Assembly (NCBI RefSeq): GCF_014836935.1
Contig: NZ_JACSPW010000002.1
Span: forward strand, 248,001 to 312,000
DNA: 64,000 nucleotides
Reading direction: 5' to 3'
DNA from: Solibacillus merdavium
GTDB lineage: Bacteria; Bacillota; Bacilli; Bacillales_A; Planococcaceae
Positions 35,313 to 46,800 of this stretch are shown piece by piece. The position numbers and the translations under genes are program-made. The notes under the pieces are model-generated. The model was not told the origin of the DNA and did not search any database. It was given only the letters and a program-made list of their open reading frames with translations. Within the stretch, counting starts at the first letter, position 1, and each line of letters begins with the position of its first letter.

Positions 35313-35344
35313 ATCTAGGACTGTGTCAATTCACAGTCCTAGAT
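35313..35344 (-). terminator. Hairpin between citZ and icd
   Basis: ATCTAGGACTGTG (35313-35325) pairs perfectly with 35332-35344. The minus-strand tail is TTTATGATTATT, a poor T-tract, so it may attenuate or stabilise an mRNA end rather than stop all transcription. Confidence 0.65.
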
Positions 35345-35364
35345 ATTTTAACATACTTTTTTAA

Positions 35365-36480
35365 TTAGCGCTCGTTAATTGGTACGTATTTTTGCATATC
35401 TGGACCAACATATTCCGCACGAGGACGGATTAAGCGGTTGTTTGCATACTGTTCTAAAATGTGCGCTACCCAACCTGAAGTACGAGAAACTGCAAAGATT
35501 GGAGTGAATAAGTCATGCTCGATACCTAAAGAATCATATACTGATGCTGAGAAGAAATCTACGTTTGCAGGTAATTTCTTTTGTTCAACAATCATATCGT
35601 GAATCTTAACTGACATATCATATAACTCTGGTTTACCAGTTAATTTAGTTAACTTTTCAGACATTACACGTAAGTGAGGTGCACGTGGGTCTCCACCACG
35701 GTATACACGGTGACCGAAGCCCATGATTTTTTCTTTGTTATCTAATTTGTTTTGTACCCAAGCTTCAACTTTATCGATAGAACCGATTTCAGTTAACATT
35801 TTCATAACTTGCTCGTTCGCACCGCCATGTAATGGACCTTTTAATGCGCCGATAGCTGAAGTTACACCTGAATAAACATCAGATAATGTAGCAACACATA
35901 CACGAGCTGTGAATGTAGAAGCATTTAATTCGTGGTCAGCGTGTAAAATTAACGCTTTATCGAATGCTTCAATTGCGATTGCTTCTGGCTCTTCACCAGT
36001 TAACATATATAAGAAGTTTGCTGCATAACCTAATTCAGGTTTTGGAGCAACTGGTTCTTTACCTTGACGTACACGTGCAAAAGTAGTTACTACTGTACCA
36101 ATTTTCGCTTGTAAACGGATTGCTTTACGGTAGTTAGCTTCCGCATCCATAACATCTGCTTCTTCATCAAATGCGCCAAGCATTGATACAGCTGTACGTA
36201 ATGCAGCCATTGGGTGTACTGTGTTTAAAGGCATAGATTTGAATAAATCTGTAATTGCCGCCGGGATATCCATGTTGTTAGCTAATTCTTGTTTTAAGTT
36301 AGCTAATTCTTCAGCGTTCGGTAAACGTGTGTTCCATAATAAGAATACTACTTCTTCAAAAGTTGCATTGTTAGTAAGATCGTCGATTCCATAACCTACG
36401 TATGTAAGTGTATCATCGATAATTGAAGAAATTTTTGATTCTGCTGCTACGATACCTTCTAAACCTTTAGTTGCTGACAT
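35365..36480 (-). CDS. citZ: Citrate synthase
   Basis: Condenses oxaloacetate and acetyl-CoA, the first TCA step. Catalytic segments are clear: HADHELNAST (His), GHRVYRGGDPRAPHLR (His and substrate arginine) and DFFSASVYDSLGI (Asp), with RPRAEYVG at the end. The 371-residue length and the YVGYGIDDL start are typical of the Gram-positive type. AAGGAGCG precedes the ATG. A sigma-A promoter and two cre-like sites upstream indicate carbon catabolite control, as known for Bacillus subtilis citZ. Confidence 0.97.
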   Translation of the reverse strand: MSATKGLEGIVAAESKISSIIDDTLTYVGYGIDDLTNNATFEEVVFLLWNTRLPNAEELANLKQELANNMDIPAAITDLFKSMPLNTVHPMAALRTAVSMLGAFDEEADVMDAEANYRKAIRLQAKIGTVVTTFARVRQGKEPVAPKPELGYAANFLYMLTGEEPEAIAIEAFDKALILHADHELNASTFTARVCVATLSDVYSGVTSAIGALKGPLHGGANEQVMKMLTEIGSIDKVEAWVQNKLDNKEKIMGFGHRVYRGGDPRAPHLRVMSEKLTKLTGKPELYDMSVKIHDMIVEQKKLPANVDFFSASVYDSLGIEHDLFTPIFAVSRTSGWVAHILEQYANNRLIRPRAEYVGPDMQKYVPINER

Positions 36481-36512
36481 AAAAATCGCTCCTTCACTTA
36501 ATAAATTAATTT

Positions 36513-36526
36513 TGTAAGTGCTTTCT
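36513..36526 (-). promoter_or_regulatory. cre-like site in the citZ leader
   Basis: TGTAAGTGCTTTCT matches 13 of 14 positions of the CcpA site TGWAARCGYTWNCW. It lies 33 bases before the citZ ATG, downstream of the promoter, where CcpA would act as a roadblock. Confidence 0.6.
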
Positions 36527-36582
36527 TTTCAGTCTATTAAAAAGAGGCACACTCATATTGTTCTGCTCAGTTGAACCTATAA

Positions 36583-36631
36583 GTAAATCGCTTACATATT
36601 TTATTATAATAAATTTTGACGGCTTTGTGAA
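36583..36631 (-). promoter_or_regulatory. citZ promoter with an overlapping cre-like half site
   Basis: On the minus strand TTCACA (36631-36626), 17 bases, TATAAT (36608-36603). Just downstream, ATGTAAGCGATTTAC (36597-36583) has a perfect left half of a cre site and a GTAA/TTAC palindrome. Confidence 0.6.
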
Positions 36632-36741
36632 TGAATTACTCGGATTTTAAGAAAAAATAGCATAGATGATAGATTTAGCGTCCGAAAGAGAATTTATCGT
36701 TAACAACGAGATATATATGGCATAATTTAGGAGTGGTATAT

Positions 36742-37710
36742 GTGGATTATACAAATAAAACAAATCAATTGCTAGTAAAAAGTAGGAATATTATCATTCT
36801 TCTACTTTATTTTGTCCTTTTTTATTTCATACCGCCTATAATTTTCGGACTATTTTTTGCTTATTTATTATATCCTGTTTTCATTTTTTTTAAAGAACAA
36901 TTTAAACTTCCGTTTTTTCTTGTTGTAATTATTTTATCTGTTTTTATATTTGCAGTAGTAGTATCGATTATCCTGTTACTAATTCATAGCTTCATAACCT
37001 TACTGCCTCTAATACAATCAACACTTCTATCTTTGGAAGACAATTATATTAAGCATCCTCTGCTTCCATTTATCATAGAAAAACTTCAAAATTTTTTAAA
37101 TGAATTTTTATTTTTAATTGTTACTATGCTGAAAAACAGTTTTCAATCGTTGTTTGAATTTTTTATATTCGTAGTAACATTTTATTTTGCCTTATTTGAA
37201 AGCTATAAAAACAGGCTATGGTTTTTTGCTTATATCCCTAAAGCATATCGGGATGCCTGGTCACGGTATTTCCAAAAAGGCATGGAGCTTATTGGAAGCT
37301 TTATCGTTGTGGAATTACAGTTATTTACTATGACATTTTTGCTTCTTTGTGGTTCATTTTACTTTTTAAATTTTGAATCATTTATTATAAAAGCATTTTT
37401 AATTGCTGTAGCAGACTGCTTGCCTTTTTTAGGAATCGGTATTTTTTTAATACCAGTCGCCATCTATTATTTTATTATCAGCAATCCACTTATGGGAGCA
37501 ACTATTTTAGGCATTTACTTTATTGTACAAACAATAAGACAGCTAACTGAATCGATGCTTTGGTCCCATACATTGCATCTACGTATGATCCACACCTTTT
37601 TAATCAGCGCTGCCTCAGTTTTATTATTTGGTTTTTATGGAATTATCGTCAGCCCAATACTTTTGATGGTTGCGATTAAATTAAAGCAACATCCTACCTT
37701 TGCAAGATGA
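36742..37710 (+). CDS. ytvI: YtvI-like PerM/AI-2E family transporter
   Basis: A membrane protein of about eight helices in the PerM/AI-2E exporter-like superfamily; Bacillus subtilis YtvI at this locus is annotated as a sporulation integral membrane protein. Hydrophobic segments fill about residues 12-70 and 125-320, with a charged extracellular or cytosolic stretch between (about 80-120). The start is GTG at 36742, eight bases after AGGAG; the frame from 36733 begins inside that site. It is plus-strand between citZ and fxsA and overlaps the fxsA 3' end by 17 bases. Substrate unknown. Confidence 0.82.
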   Translation: MDYTNKTNQLLVKSRNIIILLLYFVLFYFIPPIIFGLFFAYLLYPVFIFFKEQFKLPFFLVVIILSVFIFAVVVSIILLLIHSFITLLPLIQSTLLSLEDNYIKHPLLPFIIEKLQNFLNEFLFLIVTMLKNSFQSLFEFFIFVVTFYFALFESYKNRLWFFAYIPKAYRDAWSRYFQKGMELIGSFIVVELQLFTMTFLLLCGSFYFLNFESFIIKAFLIAVADCLPFLGIGIFLIPVAIYYFIISNPLMGATILGIYFIVQTIRQLTESMLWSHTLHLRMIHTFLISAASVLLFGFYGIIVSPILLMVAIKLKQHPTFAR

Positions 37711-38083
37711 CAACCTGTCCTTTTTTCATTCTTTTGCGTAAAAAGTAAAAAACAACTGGTTTAAATAAATTACGTGTAACTCCCAATACGAAAAACAACC
37801 CGATAATATCTGTAATAAAGCCTGGTAACGCTAATAAAGCTCCACCAATAAAAATCATGAATGTTTCAATCATTGCAACAGCAGGAGGTTGTCCTTGCTG
37901 CAAACTTTTCTGAATATCCTGTACGGATTTTGTCCCACGTTGTTTTGCAATAAGCAGCCCAACTACAGATGTGGAAATGATCAATAGTAAAGTATATAAA
38001 ACACCGATTGCTTTACCAATTACGATAAATAAGGCAATTTCAGCGATTACGAGTGCAAGTAATCCAAATAAAAATTTTCTCAC
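37694..38083 (-). CDS. fxsA: FxsA-family membrane protein
   Basis: A small membrane protein; E. coli FxsA relieves phage T7 exclusion by the F plasmid, but the normal role is unknown. Four hydrophobic segments (about 5-22, 26-45, 72-92, 95-112) and the family motif TFMIFIGGALLALPGFITD are present, then a basic C-terminus. The start is GTG at 38083, with GAGGGGG seven bases upstream; the longer frame to 38137 runs through that site. It lies between ytvI and pyk as in Bacillus subtilis. Confidence 0.85.
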   Translation of the reverse strand: MRKFLFGLLALVIAEIALFIVIGKAIGVLYTLLLIISTSVVGLLIAKQRGTKSVQDIQKSLQQGQPPAVAMIETFMIFIGGALLALPGFITDIIGLFFVLGVTRNLFKPVVFYFLRKRMKKGQVVILQR

Positions 38084-38134
38084 AAAATAGCCCCCTCTTC
38101 TTCTATTTAATACGTTTAAAGAGTGAAAAAGTTT

Positions 38135-38180
38135 CAAAAAAAAGCTACTTCTGCAAGTTTACACTTAACAGAGTAGCTTT
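38135..38180 (-). terminator. Terminator of pfkA-pyk
   Basis: AAAGCTACTCTG / CAGAAGTAGCTTT stem (38180-38169 with 38153-38141, one bulge), followed on the minus strand by eight T residues. Confidence 0.85.
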
Positions 38181-38191
38181 CATTCATTTTA

Positions 38192-39952
38192 TTACAAAAC
38201 GCTTGCATGTCCTTTATAAATGACACCTGTTTCAGCATCCATTGTAATTTCCTGACCATGGCGGATTAATGTTGTAGCTTCTTTCACCCCAACAATTACT
38301 GGAATGCCTAAGCTTAAGCCTACTACTGCTGCGTGTGATGTTAAGCCGCCTTCTTCAGTAATAATACCCGCACATTTTTCTATTGCCGGCATCATTTCAC
38401 GATCTGAACCGACTGTGACAATGATTGCACCTTCTGTATCATAAGTTAAAGCTTCGCCTGCATTTTTTGCGACAATTGCCTTACCGACTACAGAATGTCT
38501 CCCAATGCCTTGCCCACGAGCCAATAGGTCTCCAATCACATGGACTTTCATTAAGTTTGTAGTACCAGCTTCCCCTACCGGAACTCCTGCTGTAATAACA
38601 ACAACATCTCCATGGCTAACATATTCATATTGTAATGCTTCGTCTACCGAAAGCTCCAAAATTTCATCTGTCGTTGAAACACGTTGTGTCAAAATTGGTT
38701 TAACACCCCAAACTAACGTCAATTTCTGAGCTGTAGAAGGTTGGCTTGTCACAGCAATAATGGATACACCCGGACGGTATTTTGCAATCATTTTAGCTGT
38801 ATTGCCGCTTTCTGTTGGGGCTAATACTGCTTTAACTCCTAGGTTAATCGATGTATAGGCAACAGCTTGAGAAATTGCTTCTGTCATGTTCGCTTCTTTT
38901 TCGCGACTACGTTGTGCGACAATTGCTCGGTAATCGAGGGCATTTTCTGTACGGTTTGCTATTTTGTTCATCGTTGCTACCGACTCTACAGGATATAAAC
39001 CGGCAGCCGTTTCTCCTGAAAGCATAATTGCATCTGTACCATCCATAATCGCATTTGCAACATCGGACGCTTCAGCACGTGTAGGGCGAGGATTACGTTG
39101 CATAGAATCTAGCATTTGGGTAGCCGTAATTACAGGTTTACCTACTTGATTACATTTACGAATTAATGATTTTTGTACTAGTGGTACTTCTTCTGCTGGA
39201 ATTTCTACACCTAGATCTCCACGAGCTACCATTAAACCATCAGAAACTTCGATAATTTCATCAATATTATCTACACCTTCTTGGTTTTCAATTTTAGGAA
39301 TGATCTGAATATGACCTCCTTCGTTTTGCTCCAGTAACTCACGGATTTCCAGAACATCCTTCGCCGTACGTACGAATGAAGCAGCGATAAAATCAATCCC
39401 TTGGTCAATACCAAATAGAATATCCGCTGCATCTTTATCCGTAATACCTGGTAATTTGACAGATACGCCCGGTACGTTAACACCTTTTTTATTTTTCAAA
39501 ACTCCGGCATTTTCTACGATTGTATGGATTAATCCTTGTTCCAAGTCTTTAGCCAACACGCGCAGTTCAATTAAACCGTCATCTAATAAAATTTTATCGT
39601 TTTGGTCAACATCTTCTATTAATTGATCATAAGTCACTGAGAATCGTGATTCATTTCCCAACACTTCTGTCATTGAAATATCGATAACTTGTCCTGAAAC
39701 TAAGTGCAACTCTCCGTTTTCCATCGAATGTGTTCTAATTTCCGGGCCTTTTGTATCCAATAATATTCCTACCGGTTGTTTCATTCGTTCTGACGCATCA
39801 CGAATGGCTGCAATACGAGCAGCGTGTTCTTCATGGTTTCCGTGTGAAAAGTTTAAGCGTGCTACATTCATACCTGCTTCGATTAACTTATTTAACATTT
39901 CTGGTGATTCACTTGCTGGTCCGATTGTACAAACAATTTTAGTTTTTCTCAT
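38192..39952 (-). CDS. pyk: Pyruvate kinase with C-terminal PEP-utiliser domain
   Basis: Final glycolytic step, PEP and ADP to pyruvate and ATP. The barrel has [29 protein letters not shown] and [10 protein letters not shown]; regulatory domain about 350-470. An extra domain after residue 480 ([17 protein letters not shown]) resembles the phosphohistidine domain of PEP synthase and is typical of Bacillus pyruvate kinases, explaining the 586-residue length. The start has a GGAGATG-type site. It lies 27 bases after pfkA in one operon. Confidence 0.97.
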   Translation of the reverse strand: MRKTKIVCTIGPASESPEMLNKLIEAGMNVARLNFSHGNHEEHAARIAAIRDASERMKQPVGILLDTKGPEIRTHSMENGELHLVSGQVIDISMTEVLGNESRFSVTYDQLIEDVDQNDKILLDDGLIELRVLAKDLEQGLIHTIVENAGVLKNKKGVNVPGVSVKLPGITDKDAADILFGIDQGIDFIAASFVRTAKDVLEIRELLEQNEGGHIQIIPKIENQEGVDNIDEIIEVSDGLMVARGDLGVEIPAEEVPLVQKSLIRKCNQVGKPVITATQMLDSMQRNPRPTRAEASDVANAIMDGTDAIMLSGETAAGLYPVESVATMNKIANRTENALDYRAIVAQRSREKEANMTEAISQAVAYTSINLGVKAVLAPTESGNTAKMIAKYRPGVSIIAVTSQPSTAQKLTLVWGVKPILTQRVSTTDEILELSVDEALQYEYVSHGDVVVITAGVPVGEAGTTNLMKVHVIGDLLARGQGIGRHSVVGKAIVAKNAGEALTYDTEGAIIVTVGSDREMMPAIEKCAGIITEEGGLTSHAAVVGLSLGIPVIVGVKEATTLIRHGQEITMDAETGVIYKGHASVL

Positions 39953-39979
39953 AGTTTTGTCATCTCCATTTTATGCACT

Positions 39980-40972
<993 letters not shown>

Positions 40973-41037
40973 TCACATTAACAGAAAACCCACTTATATG
41001 TAACTATTCTAGAAAACAAAAATGTAAAGCATTTGAA

Positions 41038-41069
41038 AATAACGAAAGAATGCGCTTTCACGCATTCTT
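41038..41069 (-). terminator. Terminator of accDA
   Basis: AGAATGCG (41047-41054) pairs with CGCATTCT (41061-41068), then TTTCGTTATTTTC on the minus strand. Confidence 0.7.
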
Positions 41070-41096
41070 AGCTCTTCAATCATTAGTTAAACAATA

Positions 41097-42053
41097 TTAT
41101 TGTTCAATATATTGACCGATGTTCTTAAATTTTGTATAACGATTCTCCACTAATTGCTCGGCACTTTCTTTATTTAAATCGTTTAAAGTATTTGTAATGT
41201 ATTCTTTCATTATTATAGCTTGCTGTTCCTTATCTTTATGCGCTCCTCCGGCAACTTCCGGAATAATGCCATCAATAATTTCAAGCTGCTTTAAATCAAG
41301 GGCTGTTATTTTCATAGCTTCTGCTGCTTGCTTAGCATAGCTTGCATCTTTCCATAAAATCGATGCCGCTCCTTCTGGAGAAATAACTGAGTAGGTCGCA
41401 TTTTCAAGCATTAAAATTTGGTTCGCTACGCCTAATGCAAGTGCACCACCACTACCGCCTTCCCCTATAACAACACTAATAATCGGTACCCGGAGACCAG
41501 CCATTTCAAATAAGTTGCGTGCAATAGCTTCACTTTGACCGCGCTCCTCAGCTGCTTTCCCTGGGTAGGCACCTTTCGTATCAATAAAACAAATAATAGG
41601 ACGATTAAATTTCTCCGCTTGCTTCATCAATCGCAATGCTTTACGATATCCTTCCGGGTGTGGCATACCAAAATTACGTCGAATATTCTCTTTCGTCGTT
41701 TTTCCGCGTTGGTGACCAATAATCGTAATTGCCTGCCCATTAAATGAGGCAATCCCCCCAACAATTGATGCATCATCCTTAAATGTACGATCCCCATGCA
41801 GTTCAATGAAATCATCAAATATCCGTTCAATATACTCAAGAGTTGTCGGGCGTTCAGCATGTCGGGCTACTTGCACTCGGTCCCATGGCTCCATATTCGC
41901 ATAAACATTTTTCTCCAACTCCTGCAATCTCGATTCTAGCTTCTCAATTTCACCGCTCATATCGACTTCCGCTTCTGTTGCAATCGTTTTTAACTCCACA
42001 ATTTTTTCTCGAAGCTTCACAACTGGTTCTTCAAACGCCATTAATTTAGACAT
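41097..42053 (-). CDS. accA: Acetyl-CoA carboxylase carboxyltransferase subunit alpha
   Basis: With AccD it transfers CO2 from carboxybiotin to acetyl-CoA to give malonyl-CoA. Coiled N-terminal region followed by the crotonase-like fold: [60 protein letters not shown]. Start at 42053, after AGGAGGCG; the longer frame from 42074 begins upstream of that site. It overlaps the end of accD by 8 bases, so translation is coupled and 1:1 stoichiometry likely. Confidence 0.97.
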   Translation of the reverse strand: MSKLMAFEEPVVKLREKIVELKTIATEAEVDMSGEIEKLESRLQELEKNVYANMEPWDRVQVARHAERPTTLEYIERIFDDFIELHGDRTFKDDASIVGGIASFNGQAITIIGHQRGKTTKENIRRNFGMPHPEGYRKALRLMKQAEKFNRPIICFIDTKGAYPGKAAEERGQSEAIARNLFEMAGLRVPIISVVIGEGGSGGALALGVANQILMLENATYSVISPEGAASILWKDASYAKQAAEAMKITALDLKQLEIIDGIIPEVAGGAHKDKEQQAIIMKEYITNTLNDLNKESAEQLVENRYTKFKNIGQYIEQ

Positions 42054-42918
42054 GGGATACGCCTCCTTGTACATGTAACTTCACAATTGTTGCAATTTTA
42101 TCTCGCATTTCCAATCGATTAAAAATGGCATCAAGTTGACCATGGTCCAATAAAAATTCTGCCGTTTGGAAATCATCAGGCAACTTTTCCCTTACTGTCT
42201 GCTCGATGACACGACGCCCTGCAAAGCCAATTAAACTTTGGGGTTCGGCAATATTATAATCCCCAATCGATGCGAAACTTGCAGAAACACCTCCTGTTGT
42301 AGGATGCGTCATAATAGAAATATAAAGCAAGCCTTCTTCGCTATGACGTTTTAATGCAACACTCGTTTTCGCCATTTGCATCAAGGAAAGTACGCCTTCT
42401 TGCATACGAGCTCCACCACTGGCAGTAAAAATAATAAATGGCACTCTAAGTTCTGTTGCTTTTTCTACAGCTCGCGTAATTTTTTCTCCTACAACAGATC
42501 CCATCGACCCCATACGGAAATGTGAATCCATTACTGCAACGACGACCTGCATGCCTTTTAATGCTCCTACCCCTGTTAAAACTGCTTCATTCAAACCTGT
42601 TTTCTTTTTATCGATTTCTATTTTTTCCACATAAGCAGGGAAATTTAAAGGGTTTGTCGTTTGAAGATGATCATCCATTGACACAAATGACCCTTTATCT
42701 AGAAAGCATGCAATTCTTTCTTCTGCTGTCAAACTAAAATGATGCTGGCATTTCGTACATACTTTCAGGTTTTTCTCTATTTCCTTTGTTACATGAATCA
42801 TTTTGCATTTTGGACATTTTGTAACGATGCCTTCTGGAAAGGCTTTTTCATCTTCTCTTTTTGTTATATTATCTGTATTTTTTTTGCGGCTAATTGTAAA
42901 TAAATCACGAATTGACAT
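42046..42918 (-). CDS. accD: Acetyl-CoA carboxylase carboxyltransferase subunit beta
   Basis: Partner of AccA. An N-terminal four-cysteine zinc ribbon (CPKC at about 35 and CTKC at about 54) precedes the carboxyltransferase fold with [29 protein letters not shown] and [13 protein letters not shown]. Length 290 is normal. AGGGGGAT precedes the ATG. It lies 33 bases after the FadR-type regulator gene and overlaps accA, so the three probably form one operon. Confidence 0.97.
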   Translation of the reverse strand: MSIRDLFTISRKKNTDNITKREDEKAFPEGIVTKCPKCKMIHVTKEIEKNLKVCTKCQHHFSLTAEERIACFLDKGSFVSMDDHLQTTNPLNFPAYVEKIEIDKKKTGLNEAVLTGVGALKGMQVVVAVMDSHFRMGSMGSVVGEKITRAVEKATELRVPFIIFTASGGARMQEGVLSLMQMAKTSVALKRHSEEGLLYISIMTHPTTGGVSASFASIGDYNIAEPQSLIGFAGRRVIEQTVREKLPDDFQTAEFLLDHGQLDAIFNRLEMRDKIATIVKLHVQGGVSHV

Positions 42919-42951
42919 CGTAATCCCCCTTTGAATTGATTTGAAAAATGT

Positions 42952-43584
42952 TTATTTTATAATGGCCATCCAGTTTTCGTATGCATCAAGTGCTTCCTGT
43001 GAATACCCCATCTGCATAGAAGCTAGTAAAGTCTTTACTTCCCTTTTCTCTTCGGCAGTTATATCAGTCGCGAGCAGCTTGTCGCTAAATGCAAGGAGCT
43101 GCAGCCAAATTTTTAATGAAAGTCGGTTCCCGGAAATAACAATACATTCTCGAAGTATATCTTCTCTCTTTAATGATTCCCCAAGCTCCACCTTCACAAA
43201 AAAACTTTTCCAAATCGGTAATGCGCAGAAAACAGGAGACTGACAAATGATACGAATTGCTTCTTTTTCGTGCATTTGTCTTGTCGCATGGACATCAGCT
43301 ATAGATTTCTCATCCTGCAGAATAAACGAACCGACAATTTCAACGAATTGATGGTGCTTCATGCTGGCTAAATAAGTACCTCCACCATGTCTTGTTTCAA
43401 TTAAACCAAGCAATTCCAAACTACGTAAAGCTTCTCTGACAGAAGACCTTCCCACTTGTAGCTGTTCACTTAACACTCTTTCTGAAGGCAGCTTTTGCCC
43501 TTCCTGAATATTTTGTTCAGCTATTAAATCATGCAATTGCTTTACAATTTGTATGAATATTTTTTTTGCGGGCTTTTCTTCCAC
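42952..43584 (-). CDS. FadR-subfamily GntR transcriptional regulator
   Basis: N-terminal winged helix with KLPSERVLSEQLQVGRSSVR and EALRSLELLGL, then an all-helical FCD-type effector domain. The effector domain is divergent: few of the usual metal-binding Asp/His residues can be placed. No ATG at 43614 has a ribosome site; GTG at 43584 follows GAGGTG with six-base spacing and is preferred (210 residues). A perfect palindrome, TGGTCAGACCA, lies upstream as probable operator. Position before accD-accA suggests control of fatty acid synthesis or simple autoregulation; the ligand is unknown. Confidence 0.85.
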   Translation of the reverse strand: MEEKPAKKIFIQIVKQLHDLIAEQNIQEGQKLPSERVLSEQLQVGRSSVREALRSLELLGLIETRHGGGTYLASMKHHQFVEIVGSFILQDEKSIADVHATRQMHEKEAIRIICQSPVFCALPIWKSFFVKVELGESLKREDILRECIVISGNRLSLKIWLQLLAFSDKLLATDITAEEKREVKTLLASMQMGYSQEALDAYENWMAIIK

Positions 43585-43627
43585 ACTTTTCACCTCATCG
43601 GGTCCAACATTCATAATTTATCAAAAG

Positions 43628-43638
43628 TGGTCAGACCA
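43628..43638. promoter_or_regulatory. Probable FadR/GntR operator
   Basis: TGGTCAGACCA is a perfect 11-bp palindrome of the TGGT-N3-ACCA kind bound by FadR-subfamily regulators such as PdhR and LldR. It lies 44 bases before the regulator's start. Confidence 0.65.
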
Positions 43639-43776
43639 GTTTATACAGTAAGGATACAAAATGTTTTTGAAGTTGTAAAGGGAAATTATAAAACTATAAT
43701 CTTATATATAATAAAATTTGCGAATATATAACTATTTTTATGTTTTTTCGATAAAATTTGATGAAGTAATATAAAA

Positions 43777-43807
43777 AGAGCGTTTCTAATTTTATTAGAA
43801 ACGCTCT
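43777..43807. terminator. Terminator of dnaE
   Basis: AGAGCGTTTCTAAT (43777-43790) pairs perfectly with 43794-43807; it lies 10 bases past the dnaE stop. Confidence 0.82.
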
Positions 43808-43817
43808 ATAATACTAT

Positions 43818-46800
43818 TTATTTTATAATAATTTCCTTGATCTTTATTTGTGATTTATTAAAGCGATGTTCGAAAAACCCTTCAATATAGAGCAAAGTAT
43901 CCTCCTGTAATTTACCAACGACTTTCTCGTATTCTTTCGGAAAAAGTGTTAAAGAGACCGCCCCATATTCATCCTCCAATTGGACAAATGCCATCAGTTC
44001 TCCTCGCTTAGTACGAAGCTGACGCATTTCCTGAACTTGGCCAATCATTTTTACGTAAGCATTTTCTTTCAGTTGGGATAATGTTTGAACTGTTGCTGTA
44101 ACTTCCGGGAAATGTTTGCGTACTTTAACAATTGGATGATCTGATAAATAAAAACCGAGTACTTCTTTTTCGTATTGTAGCTTTATTTTTTCCGGTATCG
44201 GTGATGTTTCATTGTATTTCGGCTTACCAAATGCAAGTAGAGCGCCTTCAAATAAATCATCTCCGCCCGGTCGCACAAAATCAGCTTGTTTTTGTGCTCC
44301 TTCAATTGTAGCAAGTAATGTAGCACGATCTTTTCCAAATTCATCAAGTGCCCCAGCTTTAATCAACGGTTCGATTATTTTACGGTTGAAATTCGCTGTC
44401 GTCATGGTAACCGCTAAATCAAATATAGATTCGAACGGTTTTTGTCTTTCTTCACGGGCAATTAACAACTTTTGCAAAAATGGCTGAGGTACTCCTTTAA
44501 TCGCAGAAAAACTAAAACGAATCTTCCCGCCCTCTACTTTAAAATGGCGCATACTTCGATTAATCGATGGCGGCAGAATTTCAATGCCCCTTGCTTTTGC
44601 CTCCATTAAAATTTGTGCAAGCTTTTCTGTATTGCCCGTTGCATTTGTAAGAAGAGCAGCATAGAAATTAACAGGATAATTTGCTTTTAAATATGCCATT
44701 TGATACGAAATGATACTATATGCTACTGCATGGCTTTTTGGGAAACCATAATCAGCAAAGCGTACAATTAATGCATAAACTTCTTCTGCTACTTGCTCTG
44801 TATAGCCTTTTGCCATTGCACCTTTCACAAAAGATGCACGCTGCTGTTCCAACACATCCCGCTTCTTTTTACTTACAGCACGGCGGAGCAAATCAGCCTG
44901 TCCAAACGAAAAGCCTGCCATTACATTGGCTATACGCATAATTTGTTCTTGGTAAATGATAACCCCATGTGTTTCTTCCAAAATTGGCGTTAAATCCGGA
45001 TGCGGCATCATTACCTGCTCTTTTTTATGCTTCCTTCTTGCATAAAGCGGGATAAATTCCATTGGGCCGGGTCTATATAATGCATTTACTGCCACAATAT
45101 CTAAAAAGTGAGTTGGTTTTATTTCCCGTAGAGCATTTTTCATTCCATCTGATTCGAGCTGGAAAATACCAGCAGTATCTCCATGCTGTAGGAGTTCAAA
45201 TGTCTTCCCGTCATTAAGTGGAATTTGATTAAAATCCAGTCGAACATCATGTGTAAACTGAATAGATTTCCTAATTTGTTCAAGAATCGTTAAATTGCGC
45301 AGTCCTAAAAAATCAATTTTCAACAAGCCTGTTTGCTCAACTTCAAGCATTGGCCATTGTGTCAAATAAATTCCTTCATGACCTTCTTCAATCGGAACGA
45401 TATCTACTAATGGGACCGGACTTAATACGACGCCCGCTGCATGGGTCGAAGCATTTCGTGGTAGCCCCTCCAATCGAAGCGACGTTTTAAACCACTTTTG
45501 GCGTATTGGCTCTGCTGCTATCCACTCCCTCAAATTTTCGGATTTCGAATATGCTTCCTGTAACGTAATACCTGGTTTATTTGGAATAAGTTTTGAAATC
45601 ATCTCCAATGTTTCACTTTCAAAATTGAACATTCGGGCGACATCTCGTGCAACAGCTTTTGCCGATAGCGTACCAAACGTAATAATTTGCGCGACATACT
45701 GCTTCCCATATTTTTTCGCCACATATTGAATTACTTCATGACGCCTCGTATCCAAAAAATCAATATCGATATCCGGTAAAGTTATGCGCTCAGGATTTAA
45801 AAAGCGCTCGAATAGTAAATCATATTGTAGAGGGTCTACTTGTGTAATTTCAAGTGCATAGGCAACGAGCGATGACGCAGAAGAGCCTCGTCCTGGACCT
45901 GTTAATATTTGTTCCTCTCGTGCAAATCGCATAAAGTCAGCAACAATCAAAAAATAATCAGAATACCCCATTGATTGAATGACGTCCAACTCATAGTTCA
46001 TCCGTTCCAAATACTGACTCGGCAATGAATCCATTTTTAATCTGCGCTGCAGTCCAGCAACTACTTGCTGCTGCAATATCTTTTCTGCCGTATCCCCTTT
46101 CTGTAGAGGAAATCTTGGCATATAAACATCATTCGTAGTTAATTGAACTTGACAGCTCATTAATAAACTTTCCATTTGTAAGAGCCATTGTGGTTCATCC
46201 TGGAACTTCCCTTGCCATTGCTCTGCAGTTAATACATAGCTTTCCTGTTTATTGTTTATTGCTGCTTCATTAAGTTTCACACCTGTTTCGATGGCTTGGG
46301 CAACTTCATATGAAAAAAAATCCTCTTCTTTCAAAAATAGTGATTCATGTGTCGCAACAATTGGCAACCCATTTTTCACTGCAAATTCTACAGCTTGTCT
46401 TTCAAATGGGCCTTCATTTGATCCACGTGATATTCCAATATATAGCTCATTAGAATAAGCATTTTTAATCTCCAGCAATGTATTCTCAGCCGTTTGCTGC
46501 AGCCATCTTCCTTGTAAATCAAGAGCGGGAATCATAAAGACTATTCCTTTTCCATAGGCCAGCAACCATCTTAAAGGAATTGTTTGATCCGATCGAATCG
46601 CAATACTGCTGGAAATCTTCAATAGATTTTGATAGCCTTCGTTTGTTTTCGCATATAATACAAGCGGCAATGACTGTTCTTCTGTCCATTCTAGCTGTAT
46701 TGTCAACCCAATTACCGGATGTATGCCGGCCCTTTTCATTTCAAACCAAAAAGGCAAAAGTCCGTACAATTTCGTATTGACGATTGCACAGCTTTTTGCC

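Noticed and set aside
36721-36728. Sigma-E -10 (CATAATTT) for ytvI
   Set aside because: No ATA -35 at the right distance, and it would place the transcript start on the ribosome binding site.
41047-41060. cre site before pfkA
   Set aside because: The sequence fits the CcpA consensus loosely, but it is the stem-loop of the accDA terminator, which explains it better.
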